A stretch of 64,000 nt of DNA from Epiperipatus broadwayi (lineage: Eukaryota; Onychophora; Udeonychophora; Euonychophora; Peripatidae): assembly GCA_028023455.1 (NCBI GenBank), contig JAQFVV010000257.1:1-64000 (forward strand), read 5' to 3'. Each line of letters starts with the position of its first letter. The stretch's first letter is position 1. Shown piece by piece: positions 19,165 to 30,614 of the stretch. Below the pieces are notes generated by a model. The model was given only the letters and a program-made list of their open reading frames with translations. It was not told the DNA's origin and ran no database searches. The translations under genes and the position numbers were made by a program.

Positions 19165-19394
19165 ACAGGCAAAACTCTCCATACAGTATTGCCACTCAGT
19201 ATAAGCCAGAGTAATCAATGGATGCCTGAAGGCTTGTGCATAAAATCTTTATCTAATGCCTACTCATCCAATAACCCCAGACTAGTTTCTGGCTAATGGC
19301 CTTCATCAGTGAGGAGCCTTGGATCTGAAAGCACTGCACCTATATCTTAGGATCATGTGATGTTTATTGGCTTGTAATCAATGTAAACATGCAG
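19165..19394 (+). repeat. Dispersed repeat, family Y copy 1
   Basis: Shares with 61669-61895 the ordered words AAACTCTCCATACAGTA, AGAGTAATCAATGGATGCC, TTGTGCATAAAATC, GCCTACTCATC, CCAGACTAGTTT and, near the right end, GATCATGTGATGTTTA. Unlike copy 2, it lacks the inverted second arm. After CCAGACTAGTTT it reads CTGGCTAATGGCCTTCATC instead. No coding potential. A short non-autonomous retroelement is plausible. Confidence 0.65.
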
Positions 19395-22300
19395 TAAGAA
19401 ATGATGTTGGTGAAATAGCTGCTATGAAGGCAAAGGAAAAAAAAATCCTGAAAATAGTATTTGTTTTATAATCTGAAATTAATAAATTATATTATTTTTA
19501 TGTTTATTGTATTCATATATTATTTTTTATTTTCGATTTTTAACCAAAAGTATGAACTTATTGATTAGCATATTATTGTCTATTTTGGTATGTGTATAGT
19601 GCCCATCTAATGAGTGGTGCATACATAAAACTAATAAATTATTGCATTAAAGTGTTCTTCATTTTTATGCTAATACACACACATTTATCAAATAGTAAAT
19701 GTAGAATGTTTTGGATTATAATATCTGAATTGCGCATAAAACTAAAGATTATGTATACTGTATTTCAGTGAATAACTGTTAAATTCCTTATTAATTTCTA
19801 ATAGGTTTTCCTTCTCTTGTTTTTACACATCGTTCATTATCTCTAATGCTTTGACTGAACATAAACTCATGCAGTCTAGGTTATTTAAAATTGAAAAATG
19901 CGATGATGAAGAAATTAATATTATTTCTTTATTTCTAATTGAAACATAAATTATTGGAGAAAATGTCTTGCTAATGATAATTAAAAACTGTTCAGAGAAA
20001 TTTTAAAATCAAGAAAGCAAACTATTAGTAGCATTTCACTTCAAGCGTGTAGATCTTTCAAAACGAATTGAAAAGTCGTTCAGCTTTTCTTTACTATTTG
20101 CACACTGTTTTTTTAATTGATATCAAATATATCAAAACAATTTTCTTAAATTCCAGTTCGTGAAGCTTTATTTTACTACCTTTTCTTCTTCTTGCTGTTG
20201 TATGTACAATAATTAAATAAATATATTTATCAACAACAAAAAAAACTTTATCATTGAATAAATTTTCTTTATGAGAAAGGATTATTTTAGAAGAGGAAGA
20301 AAAACGTTAAAAAAAGCTTTTTTTTATATATATTTGTGTAAGAAGTATTAATTGAAAAATCATTAATTAACTGTGAATTCCACATTTCAATTAACTCTAT
20401 TGCTTTATCAAATGAAAGAAACTTAATTAAAGAAGGACAATTAATTATTGAATTATTTGGTTTTTAAAGTATTAATTATTTATCTAAGAAGAAAGGATTC
20501 AATAGTTAAAGAAGTGCTACATAAAGTAATTAGTAAAATATTACAGTATCAGCTATTCTTTTAAACAATAAAAATAAATTCCCATCCAAAACAATAAAAA
20601 ATAATTTGAGAAGAAATCAATTCAATTAAATAAATGTTTATATACATATATAAAAGTTAATTCAATTCTTTTAAATGTGCATCTTGTTCTTCTATACATT
20701 TAACTTATGGCATTACAATTTATCAATACTTCCATTAGGGAGAAAATTAATTTGAGTATTCTTTCTTTTTGATTTTTTTTTTTTTTAATTCATTGTTTTT
20801 TTTTTTTTTTATTATACTTAAACATTATTTATAATTTTTTAAAAAAGGCATCCATATATATTTTGTTTTAAAAAAGAAAGCTACTACAGTATTTTTTAAT
20901 TTAAATATGAACATTTTATTATTTTTTAATTAAGTAGCTTTTTTAAAAAAAATTGATTGGGGGAAAATTCTGTTTTTATAGGTTATGAATCTAAGTAAGT
21001 TCTTGTATGATTATTATGGGGGATAAATGAGACAAATCCTGTATTTTCCTAGTACTGTAAAAAAAGTAAAAGAAATAAAAAGATTATTGTTAACTATAAT
21101 CCACTTATATTTAAGGTCTATTTTTTTATATATTTTTATAAAAGTTATAGGTACTTAAGTAATAGTCCGGATACCAAGATTGATTATGGATAATTTCAGA
21201 TATAAATTATTAATCAGTGTAATAAATAATTTAAATTTTAACTTGTTTCAACAAATTATAAAATACGTTCTTTTTCGTATTGTTTCTTTTTCTATAATGA
21301 ATATATCTCTATCATTGCAAATAAAATGTTTTTTCTTTAGATTTGAAGTTTGATATTACATGTGCTAGGCGTTTATGATTGCATGAAGTGCCTGTAAAAA
21401 AAACTCACAAGTCACAAACAACTACCTATTTTTATTTAATGTCATAATAAAAACATATTCTTGCTGATTTGTCAGAATTTTTCTTAATAAATCATTTTTG
21501 TGTCTGGTCTAATTTTTAAAAAAAAAACCTTACAATACAGATAAGCTTGCTTTGTCATAATAGGGGGAAGGCTTTGTATTGTATATACATACATCAGTGA
21601 TGAAGCGTGCCATGCCTTTTTTAGAAATGGAAGCACATTTCTTTTTTGTTATAATGTTTTTATTTCACCTGCCACAACAATTTTTACATAATAACGCCTA
21701 ATATATATATATATTACACGCATCTGGAAAAATCTGAAATTCTCTTATCTATAAATCATAGAATATATTATCAATACATTTTTATCTTCCAAATCCTTTT
21801 AACATTCTTAAAAGTTTTAACTGTAAATTAGATCTTAGCATTGTTTGAATTTTTTATAATCAACCAAGAATATGTTAGTCAAATTCATTCTTTGCATATG
21901 TAAAAACAATTCAATTGTTGTTAAAAAAAATTGAAAGTGAATTTTTTAAATTGAATTTTAATTAAAGCTTTTGAAAGTTTTTGTGAATTTTTCTACGGAA
22001 GCACTCATTCCATTCAATACATGGACGCTTTATTCCTGATATATATATATATATATATATATACTAGTGTTACATGGCTGAATTAAAAAATTATCAAAAA
22101 GAAATTTATAATTGATATGATATTCATTGGCAGACATGAGTGCAATTGTGGATAAACAGTAAACAATGTTTGATGAAAATTTTGCTGCCTGATGTTGGTA
22201 CATCATGATATGATAAAATCATCTTTATCAAATTCTTTCTACACTTATCCTGGATATGATCATCATGTTGGCAGTTATTATTTTTGAAGTAACTGTAATG

Positions 22301-25300
22301 GGATGGTGCATTTATGCCATTGTGTTACTTCTCTTTAATTATATTTTCAGCAGTTCTGAATTCAGTGTTTCTTTGTATGCAACAAGACTTTTTACTTTTT
22401 TGTTGTTTTTCTCTTTCTTCTGAATTAGAATAGCCATATTTTAATAAATGGCTGCTAATGATGTTTTATTAAAATGAAAACTAGTGTTTGTTCATTTTAG
22501 TACTCAAATTCTGAAATGTTACTTTATTTATTTTTGTATTCCAGATGACATGTCTCTGGATTTGTTTTATGGTAGTTCATAAAGGATTTATTGAATACAA
22601 ACACTTTTAATAGTGACAGAAATAAAATACCAAAATGATATTATTTGGCCATAGATAAAGAGGAATAAAATCTGATTAAGATTTTTTTTATTACATAATC
22701 TACAATATTTGGAGTTTTTGATCATTTGAATTCTATTTCTTTTTTACATTTTTATGTTTATTTTTTGACTTTTATTAGAAGAATAAGCAATACGTTGCTG
22801 TGAATTTTTGAAGTTTTAAAATCTTCATATTGCATTGTTATTTCCACTGGTGCCTTTTTTTTTTTTTTTTTTTATAAAAAAAGTATACTATTCCCTTTTT
22901 CATTGTTTTTTTTTAAAAAAGTCAAAAATTTATATGGAATATTTTTTTCAATAGATATTCAAGATAGCATTACATTGAATATTTTTATACATATTTTAGA
23001 GTATTTGTGTAATTTTTAGTTTTTTTTTATGCACAGTTATTAGAAATATTAATGGCACATTATGAATAGCATCACTACATTTGTTATTAGACCATTATTA
23101 TCCTATTTTATAATTTTTTGTGAGGGACTTCATGATGTTTCAATTGATTATTTTTAGTATGATGCTACCATCTGATTTTATTGTTAGTTTTTTTTTTTGG
23201 GAGGGGGGGGATTTCTATCTGCATTTCTAGGAACATTATTATTTTTATAGTTTTTGAAAATGTATTCTGAATATCTTTAAGTTGACTTTTTAGGAAGTAT
23301 TTTACAATTTTGTTTTTAGAATATTATTTCCATTTAGTTAATTAATAGTTGACTTCTTTTTTTATTACTTTTCTAACAGAGTAAAGATATTTATAATTTT
23401 CTTACATACTTGTTGACAGGGTGGACTTGTAGAGAACAAGATTAGTCATGTAGTCTTAGAAGAACTTGCTGAAATATTTTTTTTTTTTTTACAAATAGTA
23501 ATGAATGCCAAACTAAGGAAAAAATATTGTTCATTATAAGAAAGATATTCAGTTATTTCTAATCACAGTATCCTATCTCTTGTGCTATTTAGTGCAGTGA
23601 TAAAATATTAGATTCAAAAAGTTGAGTTTCTGGATCAAAGCTAAATTTGTTAATTCTGATGCTCAAACTCAAATGATTTTATGAACTTTACTCAGAAGAT
23701 TATTTGAGTTGTAAAAGTTGTATATTAAATATTATATCCCAATTTTATTGGCTAGGACAATAATACTAAGGAAATATATAACTTTGTATGAAAAGTAATC
23801 CAAACTATATAAGTTTTGTTACAACCATCCCCTAAAAATTGTTGCAATTCTTGAAGAAAGTTATAATACATTATAACCAACAGATATTTGTGGACTATGG
23901 AGGGTATTATCAACCTTTAACAGTGAATAATGAATAATCGTCAATAAATATAAATTGAGTAAATATCATCATTGGAAGTAATATATAATTGTAAGTATAA
24001 ACATATTATTACCAGCTTTAATTATTAATAATCAACAGTCATCCTGATTAGAATCAAAAAAGGTACTCTAAAATCTTGGCTAATCATCTTGTCAATCTCA
24101 AACTTAAAGCATAATATAAAAGCAATCGTTAAAATTTCATTTGCACACATATATTTCAATGCTATTATGAACATAAAAATGCTGGGATTAGAGTATCATG
24201 TGATCATCAATGATCTGAGTCATCAAGTGCCAAAAGTATACTGGCCATTTATAAATTAATTTCAAATTAATTAAATAAAGTAAAGTGAATGGACTTTAAA
24301 AATGATCATTACTTTTGTATCATCCAGATAATTCTCTGGATATTCCCACACACACACACATACCCACACCTATATGTTGTAAATAGTTGCTCAAAACTAA
24401 CTTGGGATTGCATGGATGCTAGGGACTATGGCTATGAATAAGAAAAAATACACATGCATAAAGTTAATTATTCTAATACCAAATAATTTTACTGGGATAA
24501 TCTCTGAATCATTTCAAACACAACTCTATGATGAAATCAGCCACATTCACAGAACAGATAGCTAAAATAATGGCATCAATAAAAAATAATTTTAGAAACT
24601 ACTATAACAATTTAATATTTTCTTTTGTTGCACTGGGTGAAAGTTGTTGGAAATGCTCATCTTTATACTATAATTCAATAAGTTGGAATTGAGTTTTTTT
24701 AAATTTAATTTTATAAATGAATATTATTCCAAAAAATTACATTTGATGTTTTTTAATATTTAAAAACTAATTTGTAAATCAAACAATGTATCATGCTTGC
24801 CATCAACTGTTTTTTATTTTTAGTTTTTTTTAAATGTAAACAAAAGAAGGTGGATTTATGATATATCTATCATCTTCTTCTTTAAGAAGTGATATTTTAT
24901 AATGTGTCAAAGCATTGGCCGGTGATATTTTTTTCATAATAATTACAATATTGGCAAGATTTTAACACCATATTGATTCTAATAGATAATGCTGTAATAG
25001 TTGCTATTATTTTCTTTCATTAAATTAAAGTCGAGTGTATTAACTTTTATTTCTAAAAATCAGTAAAAGATAAATAAATAAATTGAAAGGTTACATGTGT
25101 ATTTCATTTTGTTTTAAATAATAGTTAACCAATCCATGTGTAAAAATAATCAAAAATATTTTATAATCAAGTATCTTTGCATGAAAACTTGACCATAAAG
25201 AAAGAAATATTCATAAGGCATTTTGTTCTGTGCCGTATTCTTTAGATCTAAGCTGAATGTCATTTGTATCTAAGCTGATTGTGTGTAAAATACTAATTTT

Positions 25301-25994
25301 TTCAGTTTTTTTTTCAACTAAAATATCAATAAAAGTATTATGGGAAAAATTGTATTATAAAAAACCCACAAGTCATTATGATTTATAATAACATTCGTAC
25401 AGTGTTTTAATTCCACCGAACAATGATGCTTTTGAAAAGAAAAGGAATGTGCTCTAATGACCAGGAAAGCAAATAGATTAAACAATATTATTTATTAAAG
25501 TTAATTAATAAATAAAAAATTTAGAAAAAATGATAATATGACAAACCCAGAGTTAACACCTAATTTCAGACTTTACATATGATTTCATATAGCACAGATG
25601 TATTATTCCCTGCAGATTTTTATTAATTAACTAACCATAAATCTTAATGAGTTATTTCTCTTTACAATAAACAAACCTGGAAAAAACATTTCACAATAAA
25701 GAAAAAAAATTGTCATTAACTTAAACCTTCTTCCTTTTTTCTTTTGATGATGATGTACCATGTAACATTATGAGTGAAAAATTACCTATATTAGTAAAAA
25801 TATTTATAAATGTATATATACCCAACTATATCTTATTATCTTAGATTTTTAAAATCCTTTTGCAGATATGTAGTTGAGGGTCTTGGCTCCAAGTTTTTTT
25901 TCTAGTTTTGTTAAATGGTTATTTCATCCAGTTAGCTTTTCATCTCTTTGTAGTTCCAAAGTTTCAGTTTAATAATTATTTTTATTTAAGTTCT
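19395..25994. other. Long gene-free stretch (about 6.6 kb)
   Basis: No gene, repeat family or RNA gene that I can support. It contains many T homopolymers (for example around 20777, 22859, 23477), a small (TA)n at 22040-22063, and a (CA)n near 24349. Two exon-like pieces with good acceptor sites (22545-22571 and from 23420, reading GGLVENKISHVVLEELAEI) were seen but are too weak to call. Confidence 0.5.
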
Positions 25995-26320
25995 TTCATA
26001 ATTGAAATAAAATCCTTGGTTTTTTACTTCACCTTTGAGTGATAAGTTTTAAATTGTGCTTTACACAAAAAAGTGAAGCTTAGTATTATTAGAAAAGAAT
26101 TATATGGCTGAGCACTTTTAGAGATCTTAAGTCTCCATATTGATAGCCTATTTTGGGATTGTCAGCTTACATCGAGATTTTAAGCAAAGTTTAGTGGTAA
26201 TTTATGCAAAATGTATTCAAAGTTTTCTTTCATAAAGACCATTTTCTGGAGATTGCAAAGCACGATTCTTTTTGGTTTATTGCATAGTTATCATTTGCAA
26301 TAAAGCATGCCTCCTTTATT
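25995..26320 (-). repeat. PLE-B pseudo-LTR, 3' copy
   Basis: Aligns end to end with 28494-28819. Shared words include AAAGTGAAGCTTAGTATTAT, AGAAAAGAATTATATGGCTG and TGCAAAGCACGATTCTTTT (AATTC in the other copy). The two differ at many single bases, so the insertion is not recent. No hammerhead-like core was found in this family. Confidence 0.85.
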
Positions 26321-26327
26321 TTTTGTT

Positions 26328-28498
26328 TTATATCATTACATTCAGTGCCCTTGCCATCATGGATTCGAACACATGGCCTGTTGTTTTTTGGTGCTCAAAG
26401 AATATGGATTTGTTTTCAGTATTACTTAGAGCTCTCATGTATAAATAATGATATTGAGATGTTCTGGTGGTGATGTTGGCACGAGTCTCTCCATAATATG
26501 CTGCTCTACATCCATTGGTTGGGCATGAAATTTTATAAACTGCTTGGGCTATTTGATCAGAAGGTATTTTGTCTTTGGTATTGTTTATCATTCTGTTTGT
26601 TGAAGGTGGGGTGTGGAATCCTAATTCAAAGGACTCAGCAAATATTTTATAATATTTTCTAGCAATTGATGGTATGTAAGGTAGCAGCATTCTTGGTTTA
26701 TTGTTTCTAACCATGTCAATTTGTAGCTTAGTTTGAAATTGCCTAATCTTTTTGTAGATAATGTTGTGTGAAAATCCAACATTTTCCAGTTCTTAAATAT
26801 AATTTGTGAGGTTCTTTTTGTGGTCGGCTTCAAATTTACATAGTCTATGATTTCTGTGCAGGAAGGATGCGAGTCCAGCCAATTTATGTGAGTTGGGTGA
26901 GTTCAAGTTTGGATGTATAAATCCTCGAATTTCCAATGGCTTGACTATCATGGCATAGGTAAGTTGGTGTGGGTCTCTATGAACTTGAATATCCAGGTAT
27001 TTATCATTGTGCTGGAGGTTTTCTGGTATGCAGTTAATTGTTAAGGAGGTTTGTGTTTGCAGCTCTTTTTGAATATCTGTTATTATTTGTTCTGGTGCCG
27101 CTAAGAATTCATCATTGACATAGCACATATATATTATGTCTGGTTCAATTGCATAGTACTTAGTCAGTCTTTGCTTTTCAAAATGGTTGAGGAAAATACT
27201 AGATATTATCCCACTTATTGGGAGGCCCATTGGCCATCCATCATTCATTCTAAACCATTTACCATTAAATGTGGCCACAATATTTTGATCCATCCATTTC
27301 AAAAATTCCACTATGAAGCTCAGCTGTGCTTGTGGGCAATTATTATTTGTAAGTTCAACTACAATAATGTCAATCGAGCTTTTACAGTTAATTGACCCGT
27401 ATAGCTCTGTTACATCCAGTGATGCAATATTAAATTCAGGTTTGTTTCTGGTCTGTTTAATTTTATTAATGAATTCAAATGATGATTTAATAGAAAGTGT
27501 GCCAAAACCTATTCTTTTGAGGCACCATTGATTTATAATTTTTGTGATATTGATGTAATGCACTCCACCGAAGTCTACCATCAATCTTAATGGTGCATTA
27601 GGTTTATGTGTCTTAATGTTAGCGAAGATTCTTGGGGGTGTAGATGCAGATGGATATATATGATAATATTGGGCCTTTGAGGTCTTGTTGCAATGTTTGC
27701 AAAGTATAGATGCTATAAATTTTTATTTATTTACTTTATTTTTAAAATTGGCTATCTCCTCAAATTTCAAATTGCCAATCTGATTATTAATTTTATTTAA
27801 ATAATCTCCTCTGTTTATTAGAATTAATCTATTCCCTTTATCTTCTTTAATACAAATGATATTGTCTGCTAAAAACTTTTTCAAGCTTTTAATTTTAGTG
27901 CTCCATTTATCTATGTTCCAGATCAGTGGTTTGTGTTGGATTGCCTTTGTGAGTTTGTTGATGAATGTGTCTTTTTGGGGATTGTCCATAACATTTGCTT
28001 CTACATACACTATTAACTCCTTCATAGGATATTGCCATTGGCTGCCTATGAATCTTGGTCTGAGTTCCTGTACATTACATACCTCTGTAGGCAGAATTTT
28101 ATTAGTGAGGTTAAAATATGATGGTTTCTTTCTTCAATGTTGATATTTTGTTTATTGGTGAGAAACATGAACTTTCATTTAAATTTACACAAAAGTTTAG
28201 CAGCTAAGTTATTTACAATATGCTGCAGGACTGCAATATTTTCATTGATTCTCCACCATTGTTTTGTGTCTTTTTTTAAGGCATTATTACATCCCTTTAT
28301 AATTAATTTAAGCAGAGTTTGCTGCATTTGCATTTTTATTCTGTTAAAGTTGCATATTGGCTGGTTAATTCTAACTTCACAATAATTCGGGAATACTTGG
28401 AACAGATCACATTTCTGCAAAAACTCTAATCTCTGTTGCAACTTACAAATGGAAATGCTCAAGCATAATACATGTGTGTACTGTATGTCTGAGTTCAT
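26328..28498 (-). pseudogene. PLE-B reverse transcriptase / GIY-YIG endonuclease, decayed
   Basis: Minus-strand coding pieces in order: 28498-28175 (N-terminal, helical), then PSYFNLTNKILPTEV leading into 28025-27723, with RT motif 1 ICIKEDKGNRLILINRGDY. Next is 27584-26793 with FGGVHYINITK, motif A IASLDVTELYGSIN, motif B NDGWPMGLPISG and the motif C region. Last is 26714-26328 with the GIY-YIG endonuclease (VYKISC, AAYYGETRANITTR, then HQKTTGHVFE). In motif C the expected YVDD reads YVND: the codon at 27114-27116 encodes Asn in place of the first catalytic Asp. At least three frame changes separate the pieces. Penelope proteins copy their RNA at the insertion site and use the GIY-YIG nuclease for nicking. 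This copy cannot be active. Confidence 0.9.
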
Positions 28499-28819
28499 AA
28501 TTGAAATAAAATTCTCGGTTTTTTACTTCACCTTTGAGTGATAAGTTCTTAAATTGCACTTACGCAAAAAAGTGAAGCTTAGTATTATTAGAAAAGAATT
28601 ATATGGCTGAGTTCTTTCAGAGAACTTAAGTTTCTATATTAATAGGCTATTTCGGGAGTGTTGGTTTACATTGAGATTTTAAGTGAAGTTTAGCAGCAAT
28701 TTATGGAAAATTTATTCAAAGTTTTCTTTCATAAAGACCCTTTTCTGGAGATTGCAAAGCACAATTCTTTTCAGTTTATTGCATAGTTGTCATTTGCAAT
28801 AAAGCATGCCCCCTTTATT
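28494..28819 (-). repeat. PLE-B pseudo-LTR, 5' copy
   Basis: Direct repeat of 25995-26320. On its outer side (28820) the sequence turns round and repeats part of itself in reverse orientation, giving a fold-back of roughly 190 bp. Confidence 0.85.
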
Positions 28820-29010
28820 ATGAAAGAAAACTTTGAATAAATTTTGCATAAATTACTGCTAAACTTTGCTTAAAATCTCATTGTAAGCCAACACTTCCAA
28901 AATAGGCTATGAATATGGAGACTTAAATTCTCTGAAAGTATTCAGCCATATAATTCTTTTCTAATAATACTAAGCTTCACTTTTTAGCATAAAGCGCAAT
29001 TTAAAACTTA
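28820..29010 (+). repeat. Inverted partial pseudo-LTR of PLE-B
   Basis: Reverse complement of the internal part of the pseudo-LTR: ATAATTCTTTTCTAATAATA and CTAAGCTTCACTTTTT correspond to the complement of 28567-28615. It starts exactly at the end of the direct copy, leaving only a few bases at the turn. Confidence 0.8.
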
Positions 29011-29908
29011 AGTTCTTTCATTAACTTTTTATTTTTTTGTAGCACAAGGATTTAGATTATCAAGCATTTTTATTTCAGGATAACATGGGGTTCTGTTTAG
29101 CAATTATTTCCTTTCAGGTCAGCCTTTTCTTTTTTTTAGCTCCCAGTTTTCAGTGTAATAATTTTTATGGCAAGTTAGAATAAGCTGAGACAGCATGATT
29201 TTGTATTAATTAATTCATAAGGTTTATTGAAAGTTTCTTTCAAGAGTATTTCCCTTCTATATTATGTTTTTAGTAAAAGTGGTTACATAGTTGGGTTTAC
29301 AATGCTCAGCTTTTAACTAATCTTAGCACATAGCCATTATAAACTTTATATTATTATATTGTTTTTTAAAAATCATTTTTTAAAACTAATAGTGAAATCA
29401 GTTTAATTTCGGATTACCAGGCTTATTCTCTTACTTTTCATTTCACCACATCTAAACTAATATTGACTTGGCCCAAATATACTGCCTGTTACCCACACAA
29501 TCTTGATATTTATCCAATCACAGGAATATTTTAGAAATGACAGCATTAAACTTTGACCAATTGATTTTTTTCATAAAAAATCTAATTATACTCTAATTAT
29601 TTGAAAAAAACCCTTGTTGGTTTTTTGTTAATTACTTGGAAAATTACTCTTCATTCTTTCAGCAAAAAGGATTCTAATTCTTTTTAATTAATTGCTAAAC
29701 ATTTTTTCTCCTAAAAAAATCTTAAAACTTCGTTGTTTAATTAATTGATAAACATTTTTAAAAGATTTATTTACATCTCTTTTTTAAAAAAAAACAAGCT
29801 AGTAAAATTACTGAAGAGAGAGAAAAAATTATTTATTTTACTTTATGTACTTTTTCTTTCTTTTATGGCTTTCCAATAAACATTAAATACATACATTCAT
29901 ACATACAT
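29011..29908. other. Gene-free stretch
   Basis: AT-rich, with several T runs. No supported feature. Confidence 0.5.
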
Positions 29909-29909
29909 A

Positions 29910-29964
<55 letters not shown>

Positions 29965-29969
29965 TAATA

Positions 29970-30008
<39 letters not shown>

Positions 30009-30009
30009 T
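29909..30009. repeat. (ATT)n microsatellite, about 100 bp
   Basis: ATT trinucleotides with one TTTAATAATT interruption near 29962. It directly precedes the fold-back repeat at 30053. Confidence 0.95.
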
Positions 30010-30052
30010 AATAACTGAAATACAGGCTTATTATATACCTGTATCAATATAT

Positions 30053-30614
30053 GTAATATATAGGGTATATGAGCACAGACTTTCACACGACTCACTCACC
30101 ACTCTTTCTCATATCATGGATACACTTGAACACATATATGTCAAAAAGATAAATAATCACCAATATATGCATTATATGCCAAACCAACAGTCATCAAGAG
30201 ATGTCTTTCCATCCCTTGTATAGGTATTAAATGAATTACGTCCTGTACATGAGGGGTCAGATTGACTTTAGATCAACATGGTGTGATAAGAATCTCAGCC
30301 TCAGGGTGACTTTTGAGTATTCCATCATCAGATTTTCAATTGGATGGACGGTTGAAGAGTTGGACTGTGGAGTGGATTGAAGCCTGTCCATTAAAGTATG
30401 AAGATTGGCTGGCTATCTTAATATATATCTGAGCACTTATTGCATATATGTGTTGGGATGATAATCTGGACCAACTGATGATTGCTGGTTTGGCATGAAA
30501 TGCATATATTGGTGATTATTTATTTTTTTGACATATATGTGTTCAAGTGTATCAGTGATATGAGATAGAGTGTTGAGTCATGTGCAAGTCTGTGCTCATA
30601 TATCCTATATATTA
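30053..30614. repeat. Fold-back repeat, family Z copy 1 (arms about 140 bp)
   Basis: The left arm (30053-30196) and right arm (30476-30614) are reverse complements over nearly their full length. For example, GATAAATAATCACCAATATA (30149) pairs with TATATTGGTGATTATTTAT, and GAGCACAGACTTTC pairs with CAAGTCTGTGCTC. The 280-bp centre includes GTCCATTAAAGTATGAAGAT and CTTAATATATATCTGAGCAC, both also present in copy 2 at 62821-62870. No coding sequence. It is either a non-autonomous DNA element with long TIRs or a SINE with an inverted self-duplication. The B-box-like word in copy 2 favours the second. Confidence 0.75.

Larger units (their letters stand above)
25995..29010 (-). mobile_element. Penelope-like element PLE-B with direct and inverted terminal repeats
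   Basis: In transcription order (minus strand) the element has an inverted partial repeat (29010-28820), a terminal repeat (28819-28494), a decayed RT plus GIY-YIG ORF (28498-26328) and a second terminal repeat (26320-25995). The two direct copies are each 326 bp, starting TTCATAATTGAAATAAAAT and ending TTTATT on the plus strand. The inverted piece restarts at 28820 with ATGAAAGAAAACTTTGAATA, the exact complement of an internal part of the same repeat. Pseudo-LTRs in direct order with an extra inverted piece at the 5' side are typical of Penelope elements. All parts are mutated, so the copy is old. Confidence 0.85.

Noticed and set aside
22545-22571. Short exon after TTGTATTCCAG, and a second starting at 23420 (GGLVENKISHVVLEELAEI)
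   Set aside because: Good acceptors, but the first is 27 bp with a poor donor and the second runs into a T homopolymer without a donor. Phases give no convincing join.
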